A stretch of 64,000 nt of DNA from Mesorhizobium loti (GTDB lineage Bacteria; Pseudomonadota; Alphaproteobacteria; Rhizobiales; Rhizobiaceae): positions 174,001 to 238,000 of the forward strand of contig NZ_LPWA01000120.1 in NCBI RefSeq assembly GCF_001510895.1, in the 5' to 3' direction. The translations under genes were made by a program, and so were the position numbers. Below, piece after piece: positions 17,863-26,618 of this stretch. Position 1 is the stretch's first letter. The number at the start of each line of letters is the position of its first letter. The notes below the pieces were generated by a model. The model was given only the letters and a program-made list of their open reading frames with translations. It was not told where the DNA came from and searched no databases.

Positions 17863-18819
17863 ATGATGAATGAAGTATCAAACAGGCAAACGATTCGCGC
17901 GGCTTCTGCGGAAGCGCGAAGCGATTTCGACCTTGATCGCGATCACGAGCTTGCCGAGGCGCGTGCCGAAATCGCCAGGCTCTCCGCCGAGTACGACGAT
18001 CTGAAGTTGCTCTACGCCGCGCTGATGGAACACGGCGAGGCGGTCGAGGATCAACTGGCGGAAAGCAACCTCGCGCTACAGAAGACACAGGCCCGGCTGG
18101 ACGCCGAACTTGCCGACGCGGGGCGCTATGTGCTGTCGCTTTTGCCGGCGCCACGCACCGCCTCGCCCGTCACCGATTGGCTGCTGGTGCCGTCGACCGA
18201 ACTCGGCGGCGATTCCTTCGGCTATCACGCGATCGATGACGACCATATGGCGTTCTATTTGCTGGACGTCTGTGGCCACGGTGTTGGCGCCGCCCTGTTG
18301 TCGGCCGCTGTGATTAACGTGCTTCGCTCCTCGTCGCTGCCCAATGTGGACTTCCGCAAGCCGGACGGCGTGCTTGCCGCGCTCAACGAAGCATTTCCGA
18401 TGGAAACGCAGAACGACATGTTCTTCACCATCTGGTACGGCGTCCATTGCAGGTCCACCGCCACGCTTTCCTATTCGACCGGCGGGCATCCGCCGGCCAT
18501 CCACCTGCGCACCGCCGCCGATGGCGTGGTGCGGACCAGCCAACTCATCACCTACGGCGGGATGGCGATCGGCGCCTTTCCCGGCGTGGATTACGAGTTG
18601 AAGAGCTTCGTTGTCGAGCCAGGAGACCGCCTGCTGATCCTCAGCGACGGAACCTTTGAGGTGAACGGCGCCGACGGCGGCATGCTGAGTGTGAGCGACC
18701 TCGCGCAGTATGCGGCTGCGCACGGCGATGAGCCGAGCCAAATTCTTGAATGGGTGCGGTCGATGAACGGGACCGGGCCGTTGCCGGACGATTTTTCGCT
18801 GCTTCGGATACAGTTTTAA
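17863..18819 (+). CDS. cytoplasmic PP2C/SpoIIE-type phosphatase with N-terminal coiled coil
   Basis: 318 residues from ATG 17863 (TTG 17833 gives ten more). The first hundred residues are a charged coiled coil (AEARAEIARLSAEYDDLKLL...). The phosphatase domain follows with LGGDSFGYHAID, LLDVCGHGVGAALLS, LSDGTFEVNG and LPDDFSLLRI; each metal-binding Asp is present. There is no membrane helix, so this is a second, soluble phosphatase of the same module, read away from the operon. It probably acts on one of the STAS proteins. Confidence 0.87.
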   Translation: MMNEVSNRQTIRAASAEARSDFDLDRDHELAEARAEIARLSAEYDDLKLLYAALMEHGEAVEDQLAESNLALQKTQARLDAELADAGRYVLSLLPAPRTASPVTDWLLVPSTELGGDSFGYHAIDDDHMAFYLLDVCGHGVGAALLSAAVINVLRSSSLPNVDFRKPDGVLAALNEAFPMETQNDMFFTIWYGVHCRSTATLSYSTGGHPPAIHLRTAADGVVRTSQLITYGGMAIGAFPGVDYELKSFVVEPGDRLLILSDGTFEVNGADGGMLSVSDLAQYAAAHGDEPSQILEWVRSMNGTGPLPDDFSLLRIQF

Positions 18820-18880
18820 GGCCATGCTGCTTTGAGCCGGCATTGAGGACCAACCGGAAAGACCGACTGGCCAATTTCTG

Positions 18881-18907
18881 ATCTGTAGGTCACAGGTTCG
18901 ATTCCTG
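18881..18907 (+). repeat. right copy of 27-bp direct repeat from tRNA-Arg (putative att scar)
   Basis: Identical over 27 bases to 9620-9646, same strand, followed by CGGGGATC against TCGGGATC in the tRNA. The bases just before it weakly resemble the anticodon arm, but there is no 5' half, so it cannot fold as a tRNA. It lies between the PP2C gene and the first SGNH esterase, marking the right edge of the signalling island (inference). Confidence 0.65.
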
Positions 18908-19024
18908 CGGGGATCCCTACTTCTCCGGCAGGCTGTCGAAAAATGCGGGGCCGACAGTGCCGCGCCGGTCCCGCAATCGGCGCATCGGTCTGGAGGGGCC
19001 GATACGCGGCTGAGACTGCGATCC

Positions 19025-19705
19025 TCAGGCAACCTTGTGGTCAGGCTGGCGCGCGAAAATCTCCTGAACCTTGACGGCTATCGCCTTGCCGAGGTCGCGG
19101 TTGTTCTCGGCGGTGAAATGGATGCCGTCGCAGCCGCCGGTGGTGATGAAATCTCCGGCATTGAGGAAATCGACCTTTGCGAAGTCGGCCATGGCGCGAT
19201 ACTCGGCTGCGAGCGCGGCCGTCTTTTCATGGCCGCCCGCGAACATGCCCTGGAAGAAGGGATGCGGCATCGGGGTCAGCGGCGGCGGCGCGACCACCAG
19301 CGCTTGCGGGGCGGGATAGGGCGTGCCGACGCCGCCGGCGCTGGTAAGGATCTGGCCGACGAGCTTGGCCATGCCATTGGCGATCTCATAGGGTGTGCGG
19401 CGGAAGAACGACTTGGCGTCGTTGGTGCCGAGCATGACGATGACGAGGTCGAGCGGCAAGTGGCTGGCGATGGCCGACGGCAAATAGGCACTGCCGTTGA
19501 GGCGCGGATCGTTGGGATCGTCGAGGCTGGTGGTGCGGGCGCTTAAGCCCTCCTCGATCACGTGATAGCCGTCGCCCAGATGCGAGGCCATCGCACCCGT
19601 CCAGCGGTCCTCATAGGAGTAGCGATGCGTTGGCGAACCCTCCATGACCGGAATCCAGCCCCAGGTCAGCGAGTCCCCAAAACACAAAATCGATCTCTTG
19701 GTCAT
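19025..19705 (-). CDS. SGNH/GDSL-family hydrolase (esterase), copy 1
   Basis: 226-residue cytoplasmic SGNH esterase. The catalytic Ser is in FGDSL (Ser12), the Gly/Asn block in VMLGTNDA, and the C-terminal Asp/His in DGIHF. The nearby sugar importer suggests it removes acetyl or other acyl groups from imported oligosaccharides (inference). It shares the stretch VIEEGLSxRTT with the second esterase at 24772, so the two are paralogues. It lies 65 bp downstream of the permease gene on the same strand and may be the last gene of that operon. Confidence 0.87.
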   Translation of the reverse strand: MTKRSILCFGDSLTWGWIPVMEGSPTHRYSYEDRWTGAMASHLGDGYHVIEEGLSARTTSLDDPNDPRLNGSAYLPSAIASHLPLDLVIVMLGTNDAKSFFRRTPYEIANGMAKLVGQILTSAGGVGTPYPAPQALVVAPPPLTPMPHPFFQGMFAGGHEKTAALAAEYRAMADFAKVDFLNAGDFITTGGCDGIHFTAENNRDLGKAIAVKVQEIFARQPDHKVA

Positions 19706-19770
19706 GTCTCCAATCCATTTCCTGTATGCGATTGACTATTGGCCGTTCCGGCCTCGTCCCCCAAAAACGG

Positions 19771-20724
19771 TCACGTTGACCTGGTCCTGATCCCGTAGAG
19801 GATCGCCGCGAGCAGGATGATGAGACCCTGCGCGATCAGCTTGCCGGGCTCGTCGACGCCGAAGGTGGTCATCACGACGAACAGCAGCGCGAACGACAGC
19901 ACACCGAAGAAGGGCCCCCAGACGCCGCCTTCCCCGCGGCCGAAGACGACGCCGCCAAGGATGGTCGCGGCCACCGCCAGGATCGGCAGGTCGAGGCCGA
20001 CCCTGACGCTGCCGACGGCGATCGAGGCCGTCTGGACCAGAGCAGCTATGCCCGCGAACAGGCCGGCGAGCGTGTGCGCAAGCACTACGGTGCGGGCGAC
20101 CGGGACACCGGAGAAATGCGCCGCCTGCACGCTCTCGCCGACCGAGGTGACGTAGCGGCCGAAGACCGTGCGCGACAGGAACAGCGACAGAAGCGCCGAA
20201 ACCGCCAGCCAGAAGATCACCGGCGTCGGCACCGGACCGAGCTTGGTGTTATAGATGTCGCCGAACATGCCCGGCACATCGCCGGGCGGCTTGCCGCTCG
20301 ACAGATACTGCACGATCCCGACGAGGACGATGCCGACCGCAAGCGTGACGATGACGGCCGAGACGCGCCTGACCCCGACCATCACACCGTTGAAGAGGCC
20401 GACGGCGAGGCCGATGGTCAGCGCCAGGACAATGAAGAAGATCATCGAGGCGCCGGGAAAGACGCCTGAGGAGATCGTATAGTTGATGAGCAGGATGACC
20501 CCGCCGCCCGACAGGTCGATGCTTCGCACCCGCATCACCAGAAGCTGGCCGAGCACCAATATGCCGAGCGGCACGATCTGGCGCACGAATATGCCCATGA
20601 CGTTGAGATTGAGCATGTTCGGCCGCGCGATCCACAGGACCAGGAGCAGCACGGCAAAGACGTAGTAGGCCGGGGGGATGCGCAGCAGGCGGCGCATGAC
20701 GGGATTGGCGAGCGCGGCAGCCAC
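19771..20724 (-). CDS. sugar ABC transporter permease (ribose/RbsC type), subunit 2
   Basis: 317-residue inner-membrane permease with about nine hydrophobic segments and the BPD_transp_2 signature region (SVGESVQAAHFSGVPVART, the EAA-like loop that contacts the ATPase). It is the last transporter gene of the operon and directly abuts the other permease. Two different permeases beside one tandem ATPase point to a heterodimeric channel, as in the AI-2, rhamnose and some pentose importers. The substrate is not identifiable from sequence alone. Confidence 0.9.
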   Translation of the reverse strand: MAAALANPVMRRLLRIPPAYYVFAVLLLVLWIARPNMLNLNVMGIFVRQIVPLGILVLGQLLVMRVRSIDLSGGGVILLINYTISSGVFPGASMIFFIVLALTIGLAVGLFNGVMVGVRRVSAVIVTLAVGIVLVGIVQYLSSGKPPGDVPGMFGDIYNTKLGPVPTPVIFWLAVSALLSLFLSRTVFGRYVTSVGESVQAAHFSGVPVARTVVLAHTLAGLFAGIAALVQTASIAVGSVRVGLDLPILAVAATILGGVVFGRGEGGVWGPFFGVLSFALLFVVMTTFGVDEPGKLIAQGLIILLAAILYGIRTRST

Positions 20725-21687
20725 TTACAGCCCCATCTTCTTGCGCGATTGCAGCGCAACCACCAGAAGCAGGATCGCGCCTTTGATGGTGGTCTGGATA
20801 AAGGGCGACACATTCGTCAGGTTCATGCCGTTGGCGAGCAGCGCCATGACGAGCGCGCCGATGACAGTGCCGTGCAGGCTGCCGATGCCGCCGGAAAGCT
20901 GGGTGCCGCCGATTGCGACGGCCGTGATCGCGTCGAGTTCGAAAAGCAACCCGACATTCGGGTCGCCCGAGACGATGCGCCCGGCGAGGAAGACGCCGGC
21001 AAGGGCCGCGAAGCAGGCACAGATCACATAGGCGAGGATGATGTTGCGCCTGTCGGCGATGCCGAAATTATGCGCCGCATCCTCGACGCCGGACGACACA
21101 CCGCCGCCGATCGCGAAAAGATGCAGTCCGAAGCGGGAGCCGTAGGCGAGCTTCCACGCGATCGCGAGGGTGAAGACCCCCCAGAATACCGGCATGGGCA
21201 CGCCGAGGATGGACCCGGCCACGGCGCTAATGACGATATCCGGCACTGTGCCGCCCGAAACCGGCCGCAGCACCCGCGTGATGCCGAGCAAAATGTACTG
21301 CATCGACAGTGTCGCGATGATCGGATGCACGTTGAAGCGCGTGATGATGAAGCCGTTGGTGAAGCCGACCAGCGCGGCCAGCACGAACACGGCCGGGATC
21401 AGCACCCAGGCGGGCCCGCCGAGGGCGAGCACCGCCGTCGTGAAGCTGATCATCGACCCGACCGAAAGATCGAGTCCGCCGAGCAGGATGACGAACATCT
21501 GGCCGACCGCCGTGATGACGAGCGGCATCGCCTGTGGCACCAGATTGAGCAGGTTCTCCCCATTGAGGAACTGCGCGGTCTCGAGGCTGAGCCAGAGCGC
21601 GATCGCCAGCGCGATCAGCAAGGGCAGCATCCACATGCCCTGCCGCGATCCCCTCGCGCCCGTCAGGCGCCTGCTAATGGCCGTCAT
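20725..21687 (-). CDS. sugar ABC transporter permease (ribose/RbsC type), subunit 1
   Basis: 320-residue permease of the same family, with the QFLNGENLLNLVPQAMPLVITAVGQMFVILLGGLDLSVG segment typical of the family start and multiple membrane spans. Its ATG overlaps the end of the ATPase gene by four bases, and its stop touches the start of the second permease, so all three are coupled. It acts in the inner membrane with the tandem ATPase and the periplasmic binding protein. Confidence 0.9.
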   Translation of the reverse strand: MTAISRRLTGARGSRQGMWMLPLLIALAIALWLSLETAQFLNGENLLNLVPQAMPLVITAVGQMFVILLGGLDLSVGSMISFTTAVLALGGPAWVLIPAVFVLAALVGFTNGFIITRFNVHPIIATLSMQYILLGITRVLRPVSGGTVPDIVISAVAGSILGVPMPVFWGVFTLAIAWKLAYGSRFGLHLFAIGGGVSSGVEDAAHNFGIADRRNIILAYVICACFAALAGVFLAGRIVSGDPNVGLLFELDAITAVAIGGTQLSGGIGSLHGTVIGALVMALLANGMNLTNVSPFIQTTIKGAILLLVVALQSRKKMGL

Positions 21688-23237
21688 CGGCGCTCACCTC
21701 CCTTCCCATTGGCCTCCCCATTGGCGCTGAGCGCGGCGTCGAGGATGTTGTGCTCCGTGGCGTCGGCCGCCGGCATTTCCTTCACGATCGTATCGTTGTG
21801 GACGACGCAGATGCGGTCGCAGAGCCCGATCAGCTCGACCGTCTCGCGCGACAGCACCAGCACCGCGCCGCCCTTCCGCGCAAAGTCGCGCAGCAACCGG
21901 TAGATCTCGGATTTTGCGCCGATGTCGACGCCGCGCGTCGGCTCCTCGACGAGCAGGATGTCGATGTCGGCGCTGAGGTAGCGGCCAAGCAGCACCTTCT
22001 GCTGGTTGCCGCCGGACAGCGTGCCGACGGCGGCGGCCGGACCGCCGGCCTTCACCGCGAGGCTCGACATCGTGTCGGCAATCAGTCGCTGATAGCCTGC
22101 GGCAAAAGCCAGTTCCGACCGTTTCGAATGGAGCGCGGCGGCAATGTTGTGCGCGACGGAGAGGCCGAGGAACAGCCCGTCCTCCTTGCGATCCTCCGGC
22201 ACGAAGCCGACGCCCATCGCCTGCAGCCGGCGCACCCCGCCGCCAGGCGGCACCGGCAGCGGCAACGGCTTGCCCTTGACCGTCACGCGGCCTGCGAAAG
22301 GATGGTATTGGCCGATCAGCGAGCGCAGGAAGCGCTGCTGGCCCTGCCCTTCCAGGCCGGCCAGCGCGACGATCTCGCCGCGGCTGAGCGATAGCGAGAA
22401 CGGTCTGGAACGCTCGGTGATACGGAAATCTTCGACCGCCAGCACGACGGGTCCTGTAGCGTCGCCGCGTTGCGGAAAGAGGTCGGCAAGCTCGCGGCCG
22501 ACCATCATCGCGATCAGCGAGGCAGGCGTCATCTCGGCGACCGGCCTGGTGCCGACGAGTTCGCCATCCTTGAGAACGGTCACCGTGTCACAGATGGCAA
22601 AGATCTCGTCCATGCGGTGCGAAATGTAGACCACCGCCTTGCCCTCATCCTTGAGCCTGCGGATGTGGCGGTTCAACACTTCGACATCGGCGGCGTTCAG
22701 CGCCGCCGTCGGCTCGTCGAGAATGAACACGCTGGCCTCGGTCATGATGCCGTGCGCGATCTCGACGAATTGCCGCTCCGCAATGCTAAGCCTTGAGACG
22801 AGCGTGCCCGGATCGAGCGTGAGGCCAAGCTCGGCAAGCGCCTTGCCCGCCTCGCGCCGCATGCGCCGGTGGTCGACGCCGCCAAAGGCCGTGATCGGCT
22901 CACGGCCGAGAAACATGTTCTCGGCGATCGTCAGGTTTGGCAGCAGCGACAGTTCCTGGAACACGGTCGAGATGCCGGCTTCCAGCGCATCCTTCGGCTT
23001 GTGGAAGACGACCTGGCGCCCGTCGCGCAGGATGGCGCCGCCGTCCGGCTGGTGAACGCCCGCGAGGATCTTCATCAGCGTCGACTTGCCGGCGCCGTTC
23101 TCGCCCATCAGCGCGTGGACGGAGCCGGACTGGAGCGTGATCGAGACGCCCTTCAGCGCCGCCGTGCCGGCGAACGCCTTCCGGATATCGGACATTTCGA
23201 CTAGGGTTTTCTCGACAGAGGTTTTCACGACCAGCAC
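21684..23237 (-). CDS. sugar ABC transporter ATP-binding protein, tandem NBD (RbsA/MglA type)
   Basis: 517 residues with two nucleotide-binding domains. Domain 1: Walker A GENGAGKST (45-53), Walker B LDEPTAALN. Domain 2 lacks a clean Walker A (GLEGQGQQR) but has LSGGNQQKVLLGRYL and EEPTRGVDIGAKSE, as is usual for this family. It powers uptake by the two permeases downstream. The GTG at 23237 starts the longest form; the GTG nine bases later is also possible. Confidence 0.92.
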   Translation of the reverse strand: MLVVKTSVEKTLVEMSDIRKAFAGTAALKGVSITLQSGSVHALMGENGAGKSTLMKILAGVHQPDGGAILRDGRQVVFHKPKDALEAGISTVFQELSLLPNLTIAENMFLGREPITAFGGVDHRRMRREAGKALAELGLTLDPGTLVSRLSIAERQFVEIAHGIMTEASVFILDEPTAALNAADVEVLNRHIRRLKDEGKAVVYISHRMDEIFAICDTVTVLKDGELVGTRPVAEMTPASLIAMMVGRELADLFPQRGDATGPVVLAVEDFRITERSRPFSLSLSRGEIVALAGLEGQGQQRFLRSLIGQYHPFAGRVTVKGKPLPLPVPPGGGVRRLQAMGVGFVPEDRKEDGLFLGLSVAHNIAAALHSKRSELAFAAGYQRLIADTMSSLAVKAGGPAAAVGTLSGGNQQKVLLGRYLSADIDILLVEEPTRGVDIGAKSEIYRLLRDFARKGGAVLVLSRETVELIGLCDRICVVHNDTIVKEMPAADATEHNILDAALSANGEANGKGGERR

Positions 23238-23306
23238 CGCTGCATCCAGGAAGATCTCCGTGGCGCGGGCGACGTCGTCGCCGCCCGCGCCACGATGGCG
23301 CCACCC

Positions 23307-24379
23307 TTATTTCTTGGCGTAGAACTCCTTGAGCTTGTCCTCGGGCAGCTCCGACGGCCACCAGACATTGGCCGAGAGATCGTCGCGATAGTATTTCTTG
23401 ACCTTGTCGAGGTCCCAGCCCGGCGGGTTGTAGTCGTAGTGCTTCTTCAGCTCCTTGCCTTCGAGGAGCGCCACGGCGGCGCGGATGCCGGCAGCGCCTT
23501 GGGCCGGGCTGTATTCCGCCGAGATCGACTTGAAGCCGTCGGCGATCCACTGGCCGAAGAAGCCGTTGTTGCCCTCGCCGGTGATCGGCGGGATCTTGGC
23601 GCCGAACTGCTTGAAGACGTCGACGCAGGCACGGGTCATGTCGGCGCCCGAGGACCAGATGCCGTCGACCTCGGGGTTGTTCAAATAGAGCGTCTCGCAG
23701 AGCTTCTTGGCCTTGTCGTACTGCCAGTCGCCATGCTCCTCGGCGATGATCTTGACGTCGGTCCCCTTCAGCGCCTGCAGCAGGCCGTTGTAGCGGTTGG
23801 TGTCCTCCGGATGGCCGGCAAGCCCGCGCAGCACCCAGATGTTGCCCTTGCCGCCGAGGTCCTTGACCAGGAAGTCGCCCATCACCTTGCCGAAATGCTC
23901 GGCGCCGCCCTGGATCTCGGTGGTGAAGGCGTCGCTCTCGATGCGGCCGGTGTGCACGATGACGGGGATTCCGGCCGCGACCGCCTTGGCGATGCTGGCG
24001 TCCGCCGAAGTCGACGTGACCGGCTGGACGATGATGGCGTCGACCTTCTGGGCAATCAGGTCCTCGATGTCGGCGACCTGTTTTTCTGGTCGAAGCCGGC
24101 ATCGAGCAGGATGAACTTGGCAATGCGCTTGTCCTTGGCGGCCGCCGCCTCGGCTTCATGCGCGACCTGGACCGTCCAGGTGTTGGCGTTGACGCCGAAA
24201 TGGCTCATGCCGATGACCCAGGGGGCGTCCTTCTTGAACTTCCCGGCCTCGACCGTCGGGTTGTCGCCCGCGCGGGCCGTCACCCCATCCAGCAGGGGCA
24301 CGTCGTCGGCGAACGAGGGACCGCACAACATCGTGGTCGCGATCACCGCCGCTGCGATTGATTGGATAATCCGTTTCAC
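23307..24379 (-). CDS. sugar ABC transporter substrate-binding protein, one frameshift
   Basis: Periplasmic binding protein of the ribose/type 1 family. A signal peptide (MKRIIQSIAAAVIATTMLCGPSFA) is followed by GMSHFGVNANTWTVQVAHEAE. The frame breaks in the T run at 24081-24085; one added base gives KKQVADIEDLIAQKVDAIIVQP, then VHTGRIESDAFTT, ADMTRACVDVFK and a C-terminal lobe ending EFYAKK. About 356 residues when repaired, normal for the family. It is the first gene of the importer operon. The break is in a homopolymer and is probably a sequencing error. Confidence 0.88.
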
Positions 24380-24771
24380 TGAGCCATCCTCCTTCTCAAG
24401 CTCCTCCGACCCTGGATGCCAGGGTCACGACTTCCCCATCGGCGTCCGGCCATGGCCAAGCGCCGCACCGCCGGGCGATCCCGGCACTGCTTCAAGCTCA
24501 TTGCTCAACCCGCACGCCAAGCGCTGGAGACATGGTCCAGCGTTGCCGCCATGGGTCAAGGCAGCCGGTCGGCGCAAAGGGTTCGGGGCATTCCTCCCAG
24601 GCTCACTTCAACCATCGATCCGCCGGCCTGTCAATAATTATTCAGAGTGATGGATTATTTTCGCCGCTTGCGCTACCTTTCCGTCAAATGGCAGGGTTGC
24701 GGCGTGGCGGACGACCGACTCTCGTCCGATAACCTCTGCAAATCAGAACTTTGGCTAGATCGGAGAGGAGC
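24380..24771. promoter_or_regulatory. divergent control region between sugar importer and esterase/ROK genes
   Basis: 390 bp with no gene. A markedly A/T-rich patch (about 24631-24665, containing AATAATTATTCAGAG) suggests promoters. The second esterase has a strong ribosome site, GGAGAGGAG, just before ATG 24772. The ROK regulator is expected to bind here, but its operator was not identified. Confidence 0.45.
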
Positions 24772-25421
24772 ATGCGATCGGTCTTGTGCTATGGCGACTC
24801 CAACACGCATGGGCAGGTACCCGGCGGCACGCCGCTGGACCGCTACGGTCCGGCTGAACGCTGGCCGGGCATCATGGCAAGGGAGCTGGGCGCGGGCTGG
24901 CATGTCATCGAGGAAGGCCTGAGCGGCCGCACGACGGTGCGCGACGATCCGATCGAAGGGGCCCACAAGAACGGGCGCACCTATCTGAGGCCGTGTCTGC
25001 AGAGCCATGCCGTTCTCGACCTGGTCATCATCATGCTCGGCACCAACGACCTCAAGGCACGCTTCAACCAGCCGGCTTCGGAAGTGGCGATGGCCATGGG
25101 CTGCCTGTCTACGACATCAAGGAGCTGAAGCCGGGTCCTGGCGGCAGCGTGCCCGAGATCATGATCGTGTCGCCGCCGCCGATGCTGGACGACATCAAGG
25201 AATGGCGGTCGATCTTCGCCGGCGCGCCGGAGAAATCGCGGCAGCTGGCGCTCGAATTCGAGATCATCGCCGATTCGCTCGAAGTGCATTTCTTCGATGC
25301 GGGCTCGGTCGCCACCTGCGACCCTCTCGACGGGTTCCATATCAACAGGCAGGCGCATGCGCTGCTGGGCAGCGCGCTGGCCCGCGAAGTCGAAGCAATC
25401 GGGTGGCCGGATGAGAAGTGA
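24772..25421 (+). CDS. SGNH/GDSL-family hydrolase (esterase), copy 2, one frameshift
   Basis: Paralogue of the esterase at 19025. Ser10 is in YGDSNTHG, IIMLGTNDL provides the Asn block, and DGFHINRQAH holds the catalytic Asp/His. The frame breaks at 25106-25107; inserting one base gives GCLVYDIKELKPGPGGSVPE and continuous sequence to 25421, about 217 residues. The start is ATG 24772, preceded by GGAGAGGAG. The stop overlaps a GTG that opens the longer frame of the ROK gene, so the two are co-transcribed. Probably acts on the imported sugar (inference). Confidence 0.83.
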
Positions 25422-25462
25422 CGGCGGCATATTGGACACGACCGATTGCGAAAGGGCGCACG

Positions 25463-26566
25463 ATGCCTGACATGCGCTTTGCGCCGCCCAATCCGCTCCG
25501 CATCGCGGACCGCGCCAGCGGCCTCAACGCCGTCAGCGTGCGCAGCTACAACGAGCGCCTCGTGCTGTCGCTGCTGCTCCAGAGCAAGGACATCACCCGG
25601 CTGGAGATCGGCGAGCGGACCGGCCTGTCGGCGCAGACGGTGTCCGTCATCGTCCGTTCGCTCGAGCAGGAGGGGCTGATCGCCAAGGGCGAGGCCCAGC
25701 GCGGCCGTGTCGGGCCGCCGACGGTGCCGATCTCGCTCAATCCGGAGGGTGCCTATTCCGTCGGCATCAGTGTCGGCCACCGCCAGGTGGAGGTCGTGCT
25801 TGTCGACTTCGTCGGCTCGATCCGCTCGCACACCGTGCTGCCGTTCTCGGCGGCAGCGCAGGACACCAACCATCCGCAATTCATGAGCGCCATCGCCACA
25901 GCCATCGCCGATCTGCCGCAGCACCTCCACTCGCGCATCGCCGGCATCGGCCTCGCCTTGCCCGGCGATCAGGCGGAACTCGAGCTGACCCCCATGGCGG
26001 CCCGCGAGCGATTCGACGCCCTGCAGGAGGAAGTCGAAAGGGAGATTGGGTACCCCGTCTACGTCCAGAACGACATCACCGCCGCTGCGGGCGGCGAGAG
26101 TATGTTCGGCGTCGCCAAGCATCTTTCGGACTATCTGTTCTTCTATCTTGGCGCCCGCCTGCACAGCCGCCTGGTCCTCAACCATCAAATCTACAACACA
26201 GCAGCCGCGGTAAGCTTCGACGTCGGCATCCTGCGCCTGGAGGAGGAGATCAAGAGGAGCGGCAGCTCGCCCTCCGAGCTCTGGGAACGAGGCGCCGGCT
26301 GGCCTTCGTTTGGCGAGGCCGAGACCGCGTGGCAGCGCGAGCTGGTGGAGCAGATGAAGTCGTCGATAGGGGCGCTGAAACAGTTCGTTCCGGTAACCTC
26401 GGTCGTCCTGTCCTCTTACGCGCCGCAAGCGGTCTGCAAGGCGATCTGCCGGGAGCTGCAGCAGGCCATGCCGGGCATAACCGCCATCGCCGGCAATATC
26501 GAACGCTCGCCCAAGGCAGTGGGAGCGGCAAGCCTTCCGTTCAGCTCGCGCTTCATGGTGGAATAG
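25463..26566 (+). CDS. ROK-family transcriptional regulator
   Basis: About 367 residues. A winged helix-turn-helix (residues about 27-85: YNERLVLSLLLQSKDITRLEIGERTGLSAQTVSVIVRSL) is followed by a ROK domain (GIGLALPGD; VQNDITAAAGGES). The zinc motif CxCGxxGC of typical ROK kinases and repressors is missing, and the glycine-rich phosphate region is weak, so it is a regulator that binds sugar rather than a kinase. The ATG at 25463 is preferred; an in-frame GTG at 25418 overlaps the esterase stop. It should control the divergent sugar importer. Confidence 0.85.
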   Translation: MPDMRFAPPNPLRIADRASGLNAVSVRSYNERLVLSLLLQSKDITRLEIGERTGLSAQTVSVIVRSLEQEGLIAKGEAQRGRVGPPTVPISLNPEGAYSVGISVGHRQVEVVLVDFVGSIRSHTVLPFSAAAQDTNHPQFMSAIATAIADLPQHLHSRIAGIGLALPGDQAELELTPMAARERFDALQEEVEREIGYPVYVQNDITAAAGGESMFGVAKHLSDYLFFYLGARLHSRLVLNHQIYNTAAAVSFDVGILRLEEEIKRSGSSPSELWERGAGWPSFGEAETAWQRELVEQMKSSIGALKQFVPVTSVVLSSYAPQAVCKAICRELQQAMPGITAIAGNIERSPKAVGAASLPFSSRFMVE

Positions 26567-26573
26567 ACGCTCA

Positions 26574-26606
26574 GAGCAGTTCAGCCTCAATCGCCGAACT
26601 GTTCTA
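26574..26606. terminator. hairpin between convergent genes, possible bidirectional terminator
   Basis: The arms GAGCAGTTC and GAACTGTTC (near-perfect inverted repeat) enclose about 14 bases, followed by TAATTTAACTATTG. It sits in the 52-bp gap between the ROK gene and the convergent anti-sigma gene. It may also be one of the palindromic repeats common in this genome. Confidence 0.45.
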
Positions 26607-26618
26607 ATTTAACTATTG

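Noticed and set aside
18870-18915. A second tRNA gene
   Set aside because: Only the 3' half matches tRNA-Arg; there is no 5' acceptor or D arm and no CCA, so it cannot fold as a tRNA. Kept as an att-like repeat.
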